From Candidatus Pseudobacter hemicellulosilyticus (GTDB lineage Bacteria; Bacteroidota; Bacteroidia; Chitinophagales; Chitinophagaceae), in contig CP119311.1 of assembly GCA_029202545.1 (NCBI GenBank), positions 6,138,001 through 6,202,000 on the forward strand: DNA of 64,000 bases, read 5' to 3'. Each line of letters starts with the position of its first letter. Positions within the stretch are counted from its first letter, which is position 1. The notes beneath the pieces are model-generated. The model had not been told where the DNA came from and did not search any database. It saw nothing but the letters and a program-made list of their open reading frames with translations. Positions 1-8,820 of the stretch are shown in pieces. The position numbers were made by a program, and so were the translations under genes.

Positions 1-1274
1 CGGAAGTTATTCTGGATAATGAAATAGATGGACAGCAATAAACCAACACTCACCCCCATCAGCAAATCCGTAGCCAGGATGATCACTACCGTGATCACAA
101 AAGGCAGGAACTGTTTCCAGCCCAGTCGCCATAAGGCGCTGAACAAAGCCGGACGGGTAAGGTTGTACCCTGTTATCATCAGGATAGCTGCCAGGGACGC
201 ATAAGGAATCAGGTTGAGCACAAATGGGATCAGCACCACCGCCAGGAGGAGGAAAGCACCATGGGTGATGGCCGACATCCGGGTACGCGCCCCGGCATTG
301 ACATTGGCCGATCCCCGTACCACCACTGCTGTCAGGGGAATGGCGCCTAATAATCCGCAAAGCATATTACCCGCTCCCTGCGCCACCAGTTCCCTGTTCA
401 CAGGGGTGATGCGGTTATGACGATCCAGCTTGTCTATCGCCTCAATACATAATAATGTTTCCAGCGTAGCCAGTAACCCGATGATAATACCATTCTTCCA
501 TATAGTTAAGCCGGAAAACAATTGCTTCAGGTCCGGGAACTGGATATTCGCAAACAGGTTGGCCGGAATATCCACCAGCTGTTTTGAGGTAAGCGATAAA
601 GCAGTCGCCCCTTCACGGAATAACAGATTCATGCCAATACCTATCAACACAACCACCAGGGATGCAGGGACTATCCTCAATTTTTTAGCCCAGGGCAATT
701 GCCATACTATCAGGACAGCCAGCGATACCCCGAAGATCAATATTGCGCCAGGTGTGATATGGTGCTGCAAAGTCACCAGGTTACCGGTAACATTGGTTGA
801 AGTAAACAATTCAAGAAAGCCACTGCGCCAGAAATCAGGCTGATCATAGCCCAACGCCAGCGGCACCTGCTTGACCATCAGCATGATCCCTATAGCCGCC
901 AACATACCTTTGATCACAGAGGATGGGAAGTAATTGGCTACGGCCCCCCACTTCAATATACCTAACAGCAGCTGGAATAATCCGGCTACCACCACTGTCA
1001 GGAGGAATAGCTTATAATCACCCAGGGTGACAATAGTGGCAGCCACCAGGGTACTTAGTCCAGCTGCTGGTCCCGATACTGCTAACGGGGAACCACTGAC
1101 TAACGCCACTACCAAACCACCAATAATGCCCGATAAGAGTCCGGCATATAATGGAGCACCAGATGCCAATGCTATGCCTAAACAAAGAGGTAGAGCCACG
1201 AGGAATACAGAGAGTCCGGCTGCAAGATCATGCCGGAGCCACATGATCTTGTAATACTTGAGCGTTCTTTTCAT
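1..1274 (-). CDS. SulP family inorganic anion transporter, 3' part cut by the window edge
   Basis: The reverse strand reads from an ATG at 1274 as an uninterrupted membrane protein beginning MKRTLKYYKIMWLRHDLAAG, then a run of hydrophobic helices. The stretch VALPLCLGIALASGAPLYAG near residue 25 and the later ANVNAGARTRMSAITHG are typical of SulP (SLC26-like) transporters, which move sulfate, bicarbonate or similar anions across the inner membrane. About 424 codons are visible without a stop, so the end of the transmembrane domain and any C-terminal STAS domain lie outside the window. Marine and soil Bacteroidota often carry bicarbonate-type SulP proteins next to a carbonic anhydrase, but nothing here fixes the substrate. 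No neighbouring gene is close enough on this strand to claim an operon. Confidence 0.88.
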   Translation of the reverse strand, partial: MKRTLKYYKIMWLRHDLAAGLSVFLVALPLCLGIALASGAPLYAGLLSGIIGGLVVALVSGSPLAVSGPAAGLSTLVAATIVTLGDYKLFLLTVVVAGLFQLLLGILKWGAVANYFPSSVIKGMLAAIGIMLMVKQVPLALGYDQPDFWRSGFLELFTSTNVTGNLVTLQHHITPGAILIFGVSLAVLIVWQLPWAKKLRIVPASLVVVLIGIGMNLLFREGATALSLTSKQLVDIPANLFANIQFPDLKQLFSGLTIWKNGIIIGLLATLETLLCIEAIDKLDRHNRITPVNRELVAQGAGNMLCGLLGAIPLTAVVVRGSANVNAGARTRMSAITHGAFLLLAVVLIPFVLNLIPYASLAAILMITGYNLTRPALFSALWRLGWKQFLPFVITVVIILATDLLMGVSVGLLLSIYFIIQNNF

Positions 1275-1342
1275 GGTAAACGCGCGATTGGGTTAATCAA
1301 AGCTACCGATACCCCCCTTAGCAAAACCTGAGCAGAATCATA

Positions 1343-1373
1343 CCTGTCCCTGCCCGATGCAGGCAGGTACAGG
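1343..1373. repeat. Perfect intergenic hairpin
   Basis: CCTGT, one base, CCTGCC, a seven-base loop CGATGCA, then GGCAGG, one base, ACAGG. The stem is 5+6 bp around a one-base internal mismatch on each side. It lies between the divergently read SulP and RhtA genes and is followed on the plus strand by CTATTTT. It may be a bidirectional terminator or a member of a dispersed palindrome family; the U-tract is too weak to decide. Confidence 0.5.
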
Positions 1374-1498
1374 CTATTTTCCCGGGTAGCACACCAGAAG
1401 CATGTTACGCAGGCTGCGCACCTCAGTCGAAATCAGGTTATCAGTACGCTTATAGTCCTCAGGCAGAATCTTACAGCACCTGATATCCTAAATTAATG

Positions 1499-1506
1499 TA
1501 AGTTTG
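1499..1506 (+). promoter_or_regulatory. Bacteroidota -7 box of rhtA
   Basis: TAAGTTTG matches the Bacteroidota housekeeping -7 consensus TAnnTTTG exactly, and its last base is 20 bases before the rhtA ATG. No good -33 TTTG is visible at the usual spacing, so this is a moderate call. Confidence 0.45.
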
Positions 1507-1525
1507 CGCCCATTTTACACATAGC

Positions 1526-2395
1526 ATGGCCATTTTAAAACGATTTCAGCTTCCTCCCATCCCCGCCATCCTGTTGGCCATCCTAAGCGTACAGGGAGGC
1601 GCCGCTATTGCTAAGTATCTTTTCCCGTTCATTGGACCGGCAGGCACCGCCTCCGTACGGAGTGGTTTCTCCGCTATTATTCTATTGTTACTGTTCCGTC
1701 CCAGGCTCAGTGGGCTCACCCGCGATCAATGGAAGGCGGTGATCCCTTACGGCCTTTCCCTTGGCGCTATGAACCTGGTCTTCTATTATGCCCTGGAAAG
1801 GATTCCCCTGGGGCTGGCTGTCACCCTTGAATTTGTTGGCCCGCTCCTGCTGGCAGTTTCCGGTTCGCGCAGGATTCTGGATCTTTTATGGGTGTTACTA
1901 GCCGGCGCTGGTATTGCCTTGATTGCTCCCTGGAAAGGCAGTACCGCCATTGATCCCTTGGGTATGTTCCTGGCGCTGCTGGCCGGCGGCTTCTGGGCCC
2001 TCTATATTGTTATGGGCGGCAGGGCGTCACGCATGCTGCCCGGAGGCGAAGGTGTGGCCACCGGCATGATCTTCGCCACGTTGATCACACTGCCTTTTGG
2101 TTTTCTTACAGGCGGGCTCACCCAGCTTACTGGCTCCATGCTGGTACCGGCTATCTCACTGGCCATTCTCTCCAGCGCCCTGCCCTTTACGCTGGAACTG
2201 ACAGCACTGCGTCACCTCTCGGCCCGAACCTTCAGTATCCTCATGAGCCTGGAGCCTGCTGTAGCCACCCTCTGCGGGATGCTTTTCCTGAGGGAACACC
2301 TAAGCCTGGTTCAATGGCTGGCCGTAGCACTGGTAGTGATTGCCAGCGGCGGCGCCACCCTTTCTGCTAAACGGGCCAGGCCGGCCGAAAGCTAA
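1526..2395 (+). CDS. rhtA: EamA-family exporter, RhtA-like (threonine/homoserine efflux)
   Basis: A 289-residue inner-membrane protein with about ten hydrophobic segments and two EamA halves. Remembered E. coli RhtA matches along the whole length: SVQGGAAIAKYLFPFIG near residue 20, a YGLSLGAMNLVFYYAL segment, IPLGLAVTLEFVGPLL near residue 95, LSSALPFTLELTALRHL near 220 and LMSLEPAVATLCGMLFL near 240. RhtA exports homoserine and threonine by proton exchange. The gene stands alone: SulP is divergent upstream, and the aldehyde dehydrogenase gene ends three bases away on the other strand. Family assignment is firm; the exact exported amino acid is inferred. Confidence 0.85.
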   Translation: MAILKRFQLPPIPAILLAILSVQGGAAIAKYLFPFIGPAGTASVRSGFSAIILLLLFRPRLSGLTRDQWKAVIPYGLSLGAMNLVFYYALERIPLGLAVTLEFVGPLLLAVSGSRRILDLLWVLLAGAGIALIAPWKGSTAIDPLGMFLALLAGGFWALYIVMGGRASRMLPGGEGVATGMIFATLITLPFGFLTGGLTQLTGSMLVPAISLAILSSALPFTLELTALRHLSARTFSILMSLEPAVATLCGMLFLREHLSLVQWLAVALVVIASGGATLSAKRARPAES

Positions 2396-2398
2396 GCA

Positions 2399-3814
2399 TT
2401 ACTCGATAAAGGCTTTGGGTTCCAGGTAAGTCTCCAATCCATATACGCCAAATTCCCTGCCCATTCCTGATTGCTTAAAGCCGCCAAAAGGCGCCAGCGG
2501 ATCATGTCCCAACTTATTGATCAGTACCCTTCCTGCATTGATCCTGGCAGCCACGCGTTGCGCCCGCTGCGTGTCAGCAGAACTTACATAGGCCTGTAAC
2601 CCATAGTCCGTATCATTGGCGATGCTGATAGCCTCTTCCTCATCCTTATAGGTGATGATGGAGAGAACGGGGCCGAAGATCTCTTCCCGGGCTATCCGCA
2701 TCTGGTTGTTGACATGCACAAATACCGTGGGCTTTACAAAATTGCCGGCTTCCAATCCTTCCGGCTGACCGGCGCCACCAGTCAGCAGTTCTGCGCCTTC
2801 TTCCTGCCCGATGCGGATATACTGTTGAACACGGTCAAACTGCTTTTTACTGACCATGGGGCCGATATTGGTATCAGCTTCCCGGGGATCACCCACTTTT
2901 ACTTTTGCCACAGCAGCTTTCACCAGGGTTTTCACCGTTTCCAGTTTGTCTTCGGGTACCAGCAAACGGGTACCTGCAACGCAGGCCTGGCCACTGTTCA
3001 TAAAAGCAGCAGCTATAGCCTGCGGAATAGCATCGGCCAGTACTGCATCCGGCAACAGGATATTGGGCGATTTTCCTCCCAGTTCCAATGTTACCCTTTT
3101 CATGGTATCCACGGCGCCACGGGCAATTGTCTTCCCCACCAGCGTAGAGCCCGTAAAGGATATCTTGGCTATATCCGGGTGACGGGTAAGCTCTGCTCCT
3201 ACCACATGTCCATAGCCATTTACTATATTGACAACACCGGCAGGCAGTCCTGCCTCATGCAGGCACTCCATCATCAGCTGGGTTTGTAAAGCGCTCATCT
3301 CACTGGGTTTGATGACAGCAGTGCAGCCGGCAGCAATGGCAGTGGACAGTTTGCTGCAGATAAAGCTATTGCTGGCATTCCAAGGTGTAATGAGCCCTGC
3401 TACGCCAATCGTTTCCAGCTGAACCCTTGACTGACCCACTACCCGCTCAAACTCGAAGTGTTGAAGGGTCTGGATAGTATTGAGTATACTGTTAATAGCC
3501 ATGTCGGTGCTCATCTGGCAAAACTGTAGCGTACCGCCATATTCTTCCACCATCACTTCTATCAGCTCTGTTCTTCTACGCGCAACCGCCCCATGCATTT
3601 GCTGCAAATACGCAATGCGCTCTTCCCGGGTAGTCTGTCTGAAAGCCGGTAACGCAGCTTTGGCGGCCGCTATGGCATTCCGGGCATCCACTTCATCGCC
3701 GAGTAAAACTGTACCTATCAGGGTATTTGTAGAAGGGTTGATGAGATCAAAAGTGTCGGTACCATGCGGGGTTACGAAGGCCCCGTTCACATAAATGGTA
3801 TTGATTGTTTTCAT
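2399..3814 (-). CDS. NAD(P)-dependent aldehyde dehydrogenase
   Basis: A 471-residue cytoplasmic enzyme of the ALDH superfamily that oxidises an aldehyde to the acid. Visible hallmarks are the coenzyme region PWNASNSFICSKLSTAIAAG, KPSE, the catalytic-glutamate motif LELGGKSPNILL, the catalytic cysteine in MNSGQACVAGTRLL and the structural motif EEIFGPVLSI. An in-frame TTG 39 bases upstream would add 13 unrelated residues; the ATG at 3814, giving MKTINTIYVNG, fits the family start. The GH110 galactosidase gene ends 59 bases upstream on the same strand, so the two may be co-transcribed, although no pathway linking them is evident. The substrate cannot be told from the sequence. Confidence 0.9.
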   Translation of the reverse strand: MKTINTIYVNGAFVTPHGTDTFDLINPSTNTLIGTVLLGDEVDARNAIAAAKAALPAFRQTTREERIAYLQQMHGAVARRRTELIEVMVEEYGGTLQFCQMSTDMAINSILNTIQTLQHFEFERVVGQSRVQLETIGVAGLITPWNASNSFICSKLSTAIAAGCTAVIKPSEMSALQTQLMMECLHEAGLPAGVVNIVNGYGHVVGAELTRHPDIAKISFTGSTLVGKTIARGAVDTMKRVTLELGGKSPNILLPDAVLADAIPQAIAAAFMNSGQACVAGTRLLVPEDKLETVKTLVKAAVAKVKVGDPREADTNIGPMVSKKQFDRVQQYIRIGQEEGAELLTGGAGQPEGLEAGNFVKPTVFVHVNNQMRIAREEIFGPVLSIITYKDEEEAISIANDTDYGLQAYVSSADTQRAQRVAARINAGRVLINKLGHDPLAPFGGFKQSGMGREFGVYGLETYLEPKAFIE

Positions 3815-3873
3815 TGCCTGTTTTGTTTCTACAAAGTTCCGATCAACAGGCAATCATGGATTTGCTGAAAAGC

Positions 3874-5727
3874 TCAAAGATGGTTTGCTGGAAAGCTCAG
3901 CCCTATTTCATTCTGCCGGATCTGTATGCCCTGGCAATCTTTCCATGTTACCAGTTTATCCAATGGCAGACTTGTTCTGGTTTTTATTCTGTTGCCAGCC
4001 AGCAGCATACCTTCTGTGCTTTTAGCAGCTACTAACTGATCCGATCTCAACTCAAAATAATTATCGAGGATAGAGATATTTTTATGCACAGGTCCCTTCG
4101 ACAAACTATTCTCAGGATGAATATTGATCACCGGTTCACCGCACTGGATAAAATTATTCCGCCGGATCAGGACATTGCGTACCATACCAGACTCGTACCA
4201 GCTGGCAGCATCATCAGCTACCAGTATAGCGCTCATTTGTGTACGAATAAAATCATTCTGCTCAATCACTACTTTACGGCGGGTACTAATCAGCACACCC
4301 CGGGTAGGGATCCGGGTAATGGTGTTGTGCTGTATCAGCAGTTCCGGTGTCCAGGTAGTATTTTCCAGTACATCCTCCGCCTGCAGTGCCGCAGGAACAG
4401 GCTTCAGCAAGGTCAATAAGTAATCTTTATCGTTCAGGGCCTGAACAGTCACTACCTTATTGGCGCTGTAGGAAAGCAGGCTGCCAGCATGGATGAACTC
4501 AACACTATCGCCAGGGATAAAAGGCAGGAACCCGTAGGTTTGTCCATGCATGAAGCGCAGCTTTACCTGCCTGGGACCTGTTTGCTCCACTATACGTAAA
4601 TGAGTGCCATGCACATTTATAGCATCGTCATTGGCGGCCGACAGGTAACTGTTGCGGACCGACAGTTTCCCTTTGCAGCCAGAGAAATGCAGTATATCAG
4701 CCCAGGCCGCTGAGGTTCTGCCTGAATTATTTCCTGGTTGCACAAAAACGGAATCAATACTTATGTTCTCACAAAACTGTGCTACCACGCCCATCCCATG
4801 CATGAACCGGATCTGGATATTCTGCAGCCTGATTTCCCGGCTACGCCTGAAGAACATACCGGCACAATCCCGCAATACATCCCGGTTCTGGTAAGTCCAC
4901 CCAGTGTGAAGGCCGGGATTGGAACCAAAATGGATTCTCACTGTATCACCACCCAGCAGACTATATTTCAATCCTTCCAGCTTCAGGTCAGTCCGGGAAA
5001 GTTCGCCAGTAGCCGGATCAAAGGCCTGCCAGTACCAACCTGGCTGGTGCCTCCACCCCTCGCCTTCCCAGGTCAGCAGGCTGTCGCTGATACTGAACCG
5101 GGAATCTGGATGGATCAGCAGATCGGCGGAATGGCCCTGTATATTGAGGACTTTCCACTCGGACATGGTGGGCCGGTGGTAATCATATTGCAGTCCCTGG
5201 AGAGCTATATGACTGGAACTGTCGATGCAGGCCTCTATCAGTTTTCCGCGCATCACCAGGCTGGCGGCTCTGCCTTTAATAGCTACGTAGCTGGACTGGT
5301 AAATGTAGAGTGCAATGGCTTTGAGAGAATCCGGTACATCGTTGGTATTGGAGATATGAAATGTCTTTTTAAAGGCCTGATCACGGTAAAAGTTGTACCT
5401 GCCTGGCGCAAATTCAATGGTTACCGGCTGCTGCCGGGAGCCCCTGGCTATCAGGAATAGCGACTGTTCAAAGCTGCCACCCTGTATGATCCTGAGCTGA
5501 TCGCCGGAAGAAAAGATCAATTGATTGGCTGGCGCGAAGCTTTTCCAGGCTGTTGCCGGGCTTTTACCAGGCTGCTCGTCGCTACCCTGGCCGGGATCGA
5601 TATAATAAACAGTATTGCCGGGTGAGATTTTTCTGTTAACCGCTGTTGGATACTGGGCACAGGATGCAGCCGGGAAACTTATCCAACCTATTGTACAGAC
5701 CAGGAGAACCAATATTGTTTTCATCAT
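3874..5727 (-). CDS. GH110 alpha-1,3-galactosidase (secreted beta-helix enzyme)
   Basis: A 617-residue secreted protein. An N-terminal signal peptide (MMKTILVLLVCTIGWISFPA, AxA-like cut near SCAQ) is followed by a repeat-rich right-handed beta-helix. The stretch WADILHFSGCKGKL and the acidic motif DDAINVHGTHLRI around residues 350-380 are typical of GH110 enzymes, which release terminal alpha-1,3-linked galactose such as on blood-group-B or linear alpha-Gal glycans. The length is usual for the family. No signal for surface anchoring is seen, so it probably acts in the periplasm. It sits upstream of the aldehyde dehydrogenase on the same strand and lacks SusC/SusD neighbours, so it is not in a normal polysaccharide-utilisation locus. 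Family call strong; linkage preference inferred. Confidence 0.85.
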   Translation of the reverse strand: MMKTILVLLVCTIGWISFPAASCAQYPTAVNRKISPGNTVYYIDPGQGSDEQPGKSPATAWKSFAPANQLIFSSGDQLRIIQGGSFEQSLFLIARGSRQQPVTIEFAPGRYNFYRDQAFKKTFHISNTNDVPDSLKAIALYIYQSSYVAIKGRAASLVMRGKLIEACIDSSSHIALQGLQYDYHRPTMSEWKVLNIQGHSADLLIHPDSRFSISDSLLTWEGEGWRHQPGWYWQAFDPATGELSRTDLKLEGLKYSLLGGDTVRIHFGSNPGLHTGWTYQNRDVLRDCAGMFFRRSREIRLQNIQIRFMHGMGVVAQFCENISIDSVFVQPGNNSGRTSAAWADILHFSGCKGKLSVRNSYLSAANDDAINVHGTHLRIVEQTGPRQVKLRFMHGQTYGFLPFIPGDSVEFIHAGSLLSYSANKVVTVQALNDKDYLLTLLKPVPAALQAEDVLENTTWTPELLIQHNTITRIPTRGVLISTRRKVVIEQNDFIRTQMSAILVADDAASWYESGMVRNVLIRRNNFIQCGEPVINIHPENSLSKGPVHKNISILDNYFELRSDQLVAAKSTEGMLLAGNRIKTRTSLPLDKLVTWKDCQGIQIRQNEIGLSFPANHL

Positions 5728-5873
5728 TACAAGTCGTTTGCTGATAATAGAAAATAGTATTGCCGGATTGTTGCTGCCGGTTGGTCAGGCCGGTAGCCGG
5801 ATGGACCAGGAAATGGACCATCCCACAGACTGCGAATGTAATAAGAAGAATTAAAATCTTTCAGCAAGAAAAA

Positions 5874-6451
5874 ATTGGTGCAGGTAAATTGCGGAAACCT
5901 GCACCAATAAACAAACCACCGATAGAAACGACCATACCCCCTATAGCTAATTATTTTTATAAGAACGGCTTTCCAGTTTGAAAACAGGTACTGCTTTTCC
6001 TGCTATCCCGGCGTTAAGGAACAATTGGTGCAGGTGAATGGCTTATGTACCTGCACCAATTGTTATCCTGTAGACCTGGACGAGCAGTCTTTACAACAAC
6101 AACGTATTCATGGAAAGACAGGCAACGCTGTCTGGTGTCATCGACCGGATACTCCGCAAAAAAGAGAATAGCACTACCCCCGCAGTACAAGAATGCAAGC
6201 TTTTGCCGAATACCCCGTTTTCAGGCAGCCAAATTAAATTACCTGAAAAATTGGTGCAGGCAAACGAATAAAAACCTGCACCAATTGATTACACCTGAAA
6301 CAAACAACTAACCCGCGAACCTGATATTATTAGATTATTACAGATCAGTCAGGCAACAGAAATCCGGTCTGGCTGTACAGCTATCAATGCTATGGGCAGG
6401 TTTGGAACAATTGGTACAGGCGAATGACAGGGATTGCCTGCACCAATTGTT
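5874..6451. repeat. Four dispersed copies of one hairpin (ATTGGTGCAGG / CCTGCACCAAT)
   Basis: Four inverted repeats share the same arms: 5874-5908 (12-bp stem), 6020-6064 (16-bp perfect stem), 6249-6286 (12 bp) and 6406-6451 (16 bp with one mismatch). Loops are 11-14 bases and differ in sequence. Centre-to-centre spacing is irregular, roughly 150, 225 and 160 bases, and the sequences between them are unrelated, so this is neither a simple tandem duplication nor a CRISPR array. The cores lack the asymmetric RYYYAAC/GTTRRRY ends of integron attC sites. This block fills most of the gene-free interval 5728-6515; nothing else convincing is seen in it. Confidence 0.85.
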
Positions 6452-6515
6452 TATCACCCCTAATCTGGCCCCTTTTATCTGGCCCCTTTTTACAACAGAA
6501 GACAAATCCAACAGT

Positions 6516-6764
6516 TTATACGGAAGAGGTATTAGTGTCCACCTGCTTTTTATCGATAGGATTATTGAACCAGGATGTAGAACCGGGCATCGTTTTCCTG
6601 AGGAATACATCCAGGATGAAAGCAGTAATCAACGTTTCCACCAGGTAAAAAGGTAATTCCATCAACAGTGGCCCGGGCCTGGTAATGAACAAATGATCTA
6701 TGGTCCAGATAATGATACCCAATACTACCAGCGACCAGAATAACCTTGACCGTAAATGTTTCAT
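6516..6764 (-). CDS. Small two-helix membrane protein
   Basis: An 82-residue protein starting MKHLRSRLFWSLVVLGIIIW. The ATG at 6764 is preferred because a longer in-frame reading would overlap the lipoprotein gene with arginine-rich nonsense. Two hydrophobic segments are seen, about residues 9-25 and 35-52, separated by a short loop, and the C-terminus is polar (NNPIDKKQVDTNTSSV). It begins 11 bases after the stop of the upstream lipoprotein gene, so the two are probably co-transcribed. I do not recognise the family. Its size and pairing with a glycine-zipper protein would fit an immunity or accessory factor, but that is a guess. Confidence 0.6.
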   Translation of the reverse strand: MKHLRSRLFWSLVVLGIIIWTIDHLFITRPGPLLMELPFYLVETLITAFILDVFLRKTMPGSTSWFNNPIDKKQVDTNTSSV

Positions 6765-6775
6765 ATTAACATGAT

Positions 6776-7705
6776 TTATTTGATGATTGCTTGTTTCAGC
6801 CCTGCTGCCAGCGAACTGACACAACCTCCTGCGCCTGCTCCTACCAGGCCACCCGCTACAGCTCCCCACAGGGTGCCGATCCCGGGAATGGCAGAACCCC
6901 AGACACCGCCGGCATAGGCCCCCCTGAGGCCACCAGTTACCATACCCCGCACATCTGCATTCACCAGGTTGGCATTACCGCCTCCGCCACCACCTGTAAG
7001 GATGATATCCGCCGGTATGCCAGTTTTTAGACTGTCAGCAAACAGGCCACTGACCCAATCTTTATTGGCGGCCCAGTACCGGAAGGAATGCCTGGCCAAT
7101 ACCAGTCCACCTATGAAGGATTCTCTTTCCGCCGGCCGGGTGAGTTGTCCCGGCCAGGTTTCCTGCAGGCTGTCCAGTCCTGCAAAAACTTCCAGGGAAT
7201 CAGGATAACGGTTGCAGCGCTCCAGTACCTTGTCCAATGCAGCCAATGCCAGGGGAAATACAGGGCTCATTGAAACACCAGGCAATCCTTGCAACACCGC
7301 CACAACGGCCGCATGCGTTGAAGGGTATTTTTCCAGTGTAAGGTCCTGCGGCAAATGGGCTTTCATAGCAGTGAGCAGGCCGGCGGCCGGCCAGGCGCCG
7401 CTTAGCACAGGCACCAATTCCCGGGCCGCCACTTCCATCACCAGGCGCCGGAAAGAGCTGTCATCAGCCAACTTTACTCCTGCACCATTTGTGTTTTTTC
7501 TCAATTGCTGTTGCAGCGCTAAAAAAGAGCGCGACAAAAAAGCATTGTGCCGCTCCCCTACCGTTCCATATACAGCTACCAGCCTTCCGGTATCCTCCAG
7601 CACCTTCCCGCCACTTCCCGACTCTTTAGAACAGCCACTAAGGACACAAACCCCGACAACAAACAACATTAACACCATTACCAAAATTCTTTTTTTCATA
7701 CGCAT
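6776..7705 (-). CDS. Lipoprotein with glycine-rich membrane-active C-terminus
   Basis: A 309-residue predicted lipoprotein. The N-terminus has a clear lipobox (VCVLSGC, Cys near residue 25). The middle 200 residues look helical and soluble and match no family I know. After a GGGGGG stretch near residue 240 the last 55 residues form a Gly/Ala-rich zipper (GGLRGAYAGGVWGSAIPGIG, then GAVAGGLVGAGAGG), as found in glycine-zipper proteins and in class II bacteriocin-like peptides. The next gene on the strand is a tiny membrane protein 11 bases downstream. Either an envelope protein whose tail inserts in a membrane or a surface toxin would fit; neither is proven. An alternative ATG two codons in (7699) gives MKKRILVMVL. 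Confidence 0.7.
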   Translation of the reverse strand: MRMKKRILVMVLMLFVVGVCVLSGCSKESGSGGKVLEDTGRLVAVYGTVGERHNAFLSRSFLALQQQLRKNTNGAGVKLADDSSFRRLVMEVAARELVPVLSGAWPAAGLLTAMKAHLPQDLTLEKYPSTHAAVVAVLQGLPGVSMSPVFPLALAALDKVLERCNRYPDSLEVFAGLDSLQETWPGQLTRPAERESFIGGLVLARHSFRYWAANKDWVSGLFADSLKTGIPADIILTGGGGGGNANLVNADVRGMVTGGLRGAYAGGVWGSAIPGIGTLWGAVAGGLVGAGAGGCVSSLAAGLKQAIIK

Positions 7706-8020
7706 CAGTTTTAAATCTTATCAAATAAATATAAAAGTTAGTAACTGTATAGAACACACTAAAAGTATACCGATTAATTAAACTTACAAAAAATAAAAAA
7801 TGGCAAAATGAAGGCTGGATGAGAGTCTGCGGAGAATATTGCGGTAATTCCCATAAAAAACCGGTGTAATTCACGGTTGTAAATGTGTAGATGAACAAAA
7901 AAACACAGGAATCCAGTTATAGTACGATAAGATTGCTTGTATTCTACGATATAAAACAGTAGAAATCCTTTGGAAGGAAATTTTGGAAATATTTTATCGA
8001 GTTTTTTTCACTGAAAAAAT
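7706..8020. other. Gene-free AT-rich upstream region
   Basis: About 315 bases upstream of the lipoprotein gene, rich in A/T runs. No reading frame with family-like features, no tRNA and no strong hairpin is seen. It presumably contains the lipoprotein promoter. Confidence 0.5.
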
Positions 8021-8820
8021 GGGGAATTATTCAACACCAGCCGCTCACTGCTGGCCGAAATTTGACGAAGCTGTTAACCGCTATTTTCCATTGAGTCTTC
8101 AGGCCATGTGACAATGATCTCCAGTTAAGTGCAGACCACAAGGCCAGGAAGCTAAACGCTATCAGCCTATCTGGCCATCACTACCCGGCTACATAAGCCA
8201 GCACAGCTATCCGCCTTACGCTTTTATCAGCAGCTCACGCACCCAGCCAACGGAACTGTTCAGCTTTCCTTGAAATAGATGGAGGAATTATCCAGCGCCA
8301 GCCGCTCACTGCTGGCCGAAATTTGACGAAGCTGTTAACCGCTATTTTCCCTGAGTCTTCAGGCCATGTGACAATGATCTCCAGTTAAGTGCAGACCATA
8401 GGCCAGGAAGCTAAACGCTATCAGCCTGTCTGGCCATCACTATCCGGCTACATAAGCCAGCACAGCTATCCGCCTTACGCTTTTACCAGCAGCTCACGCA
8501 CCCAGCCAACGGAACTGTTTTGCTTTTCCTTAAAATAGATGCGGGAAATATCCAACACCAGCCGCTCACTGCTGGCCGAAATTTGACGAAGCTGTTAACC
8601 GCTATTTTCCCTGAGTCTTCAGGCCATGTGACAATGATCTCCAGTTAAGTGCAGACCACAGGCCAGCAAGCTAAGCTCTACCAGCCTGCCTGGCCATCAC
8701 TACCCGGCTACATAAGCCAGGACAGCCAGCCGCCTTATGCTTTTACCAGCCGCTCACGGACCCAGCCAAGGGCGATGTCCAGCTGTTCTTTCATACTGAT
8801 ATGGGAATTATCCAGCACCA
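8021..8820. repeat. Tandem triplication (about 260 bp) of the cmk 3' end and its flank
   Basis: The sequence CCGCTCACTGCTGG recurs at 8041, 8302 and 8562, giving periods of 261 and 260 bases, and the intergenic part of the units is nearly identical. Each unit ends with a stretch related to the last ~85 bases of cytidylate kinase. The true one is at 8735-8820. The copies at about 8216-8300 and 8475-8560 still translate on the reverse strand to GWVREL(L)xKA followed by TAA, as in the real C-terminus GWVRERLVKA, but have diverged further up. A fragment at 8021-8040 marks the edge of another unit. The array therefore holds two decayed duplicate tails of cmk. Confidence 0.9.

Noticed and set aside
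6045..6311. An 88-codon frame spanning two hairpins
   Set aside because: It begins inside one hairpin and runs through another, and its translation has no recognisable features.
5874..6451. CRISPR array or integron attC array
   Set aside because: Spacing is irregular, spacers are 100-200 bases, arms are palindromic hairpins, and attC core ends are absent.
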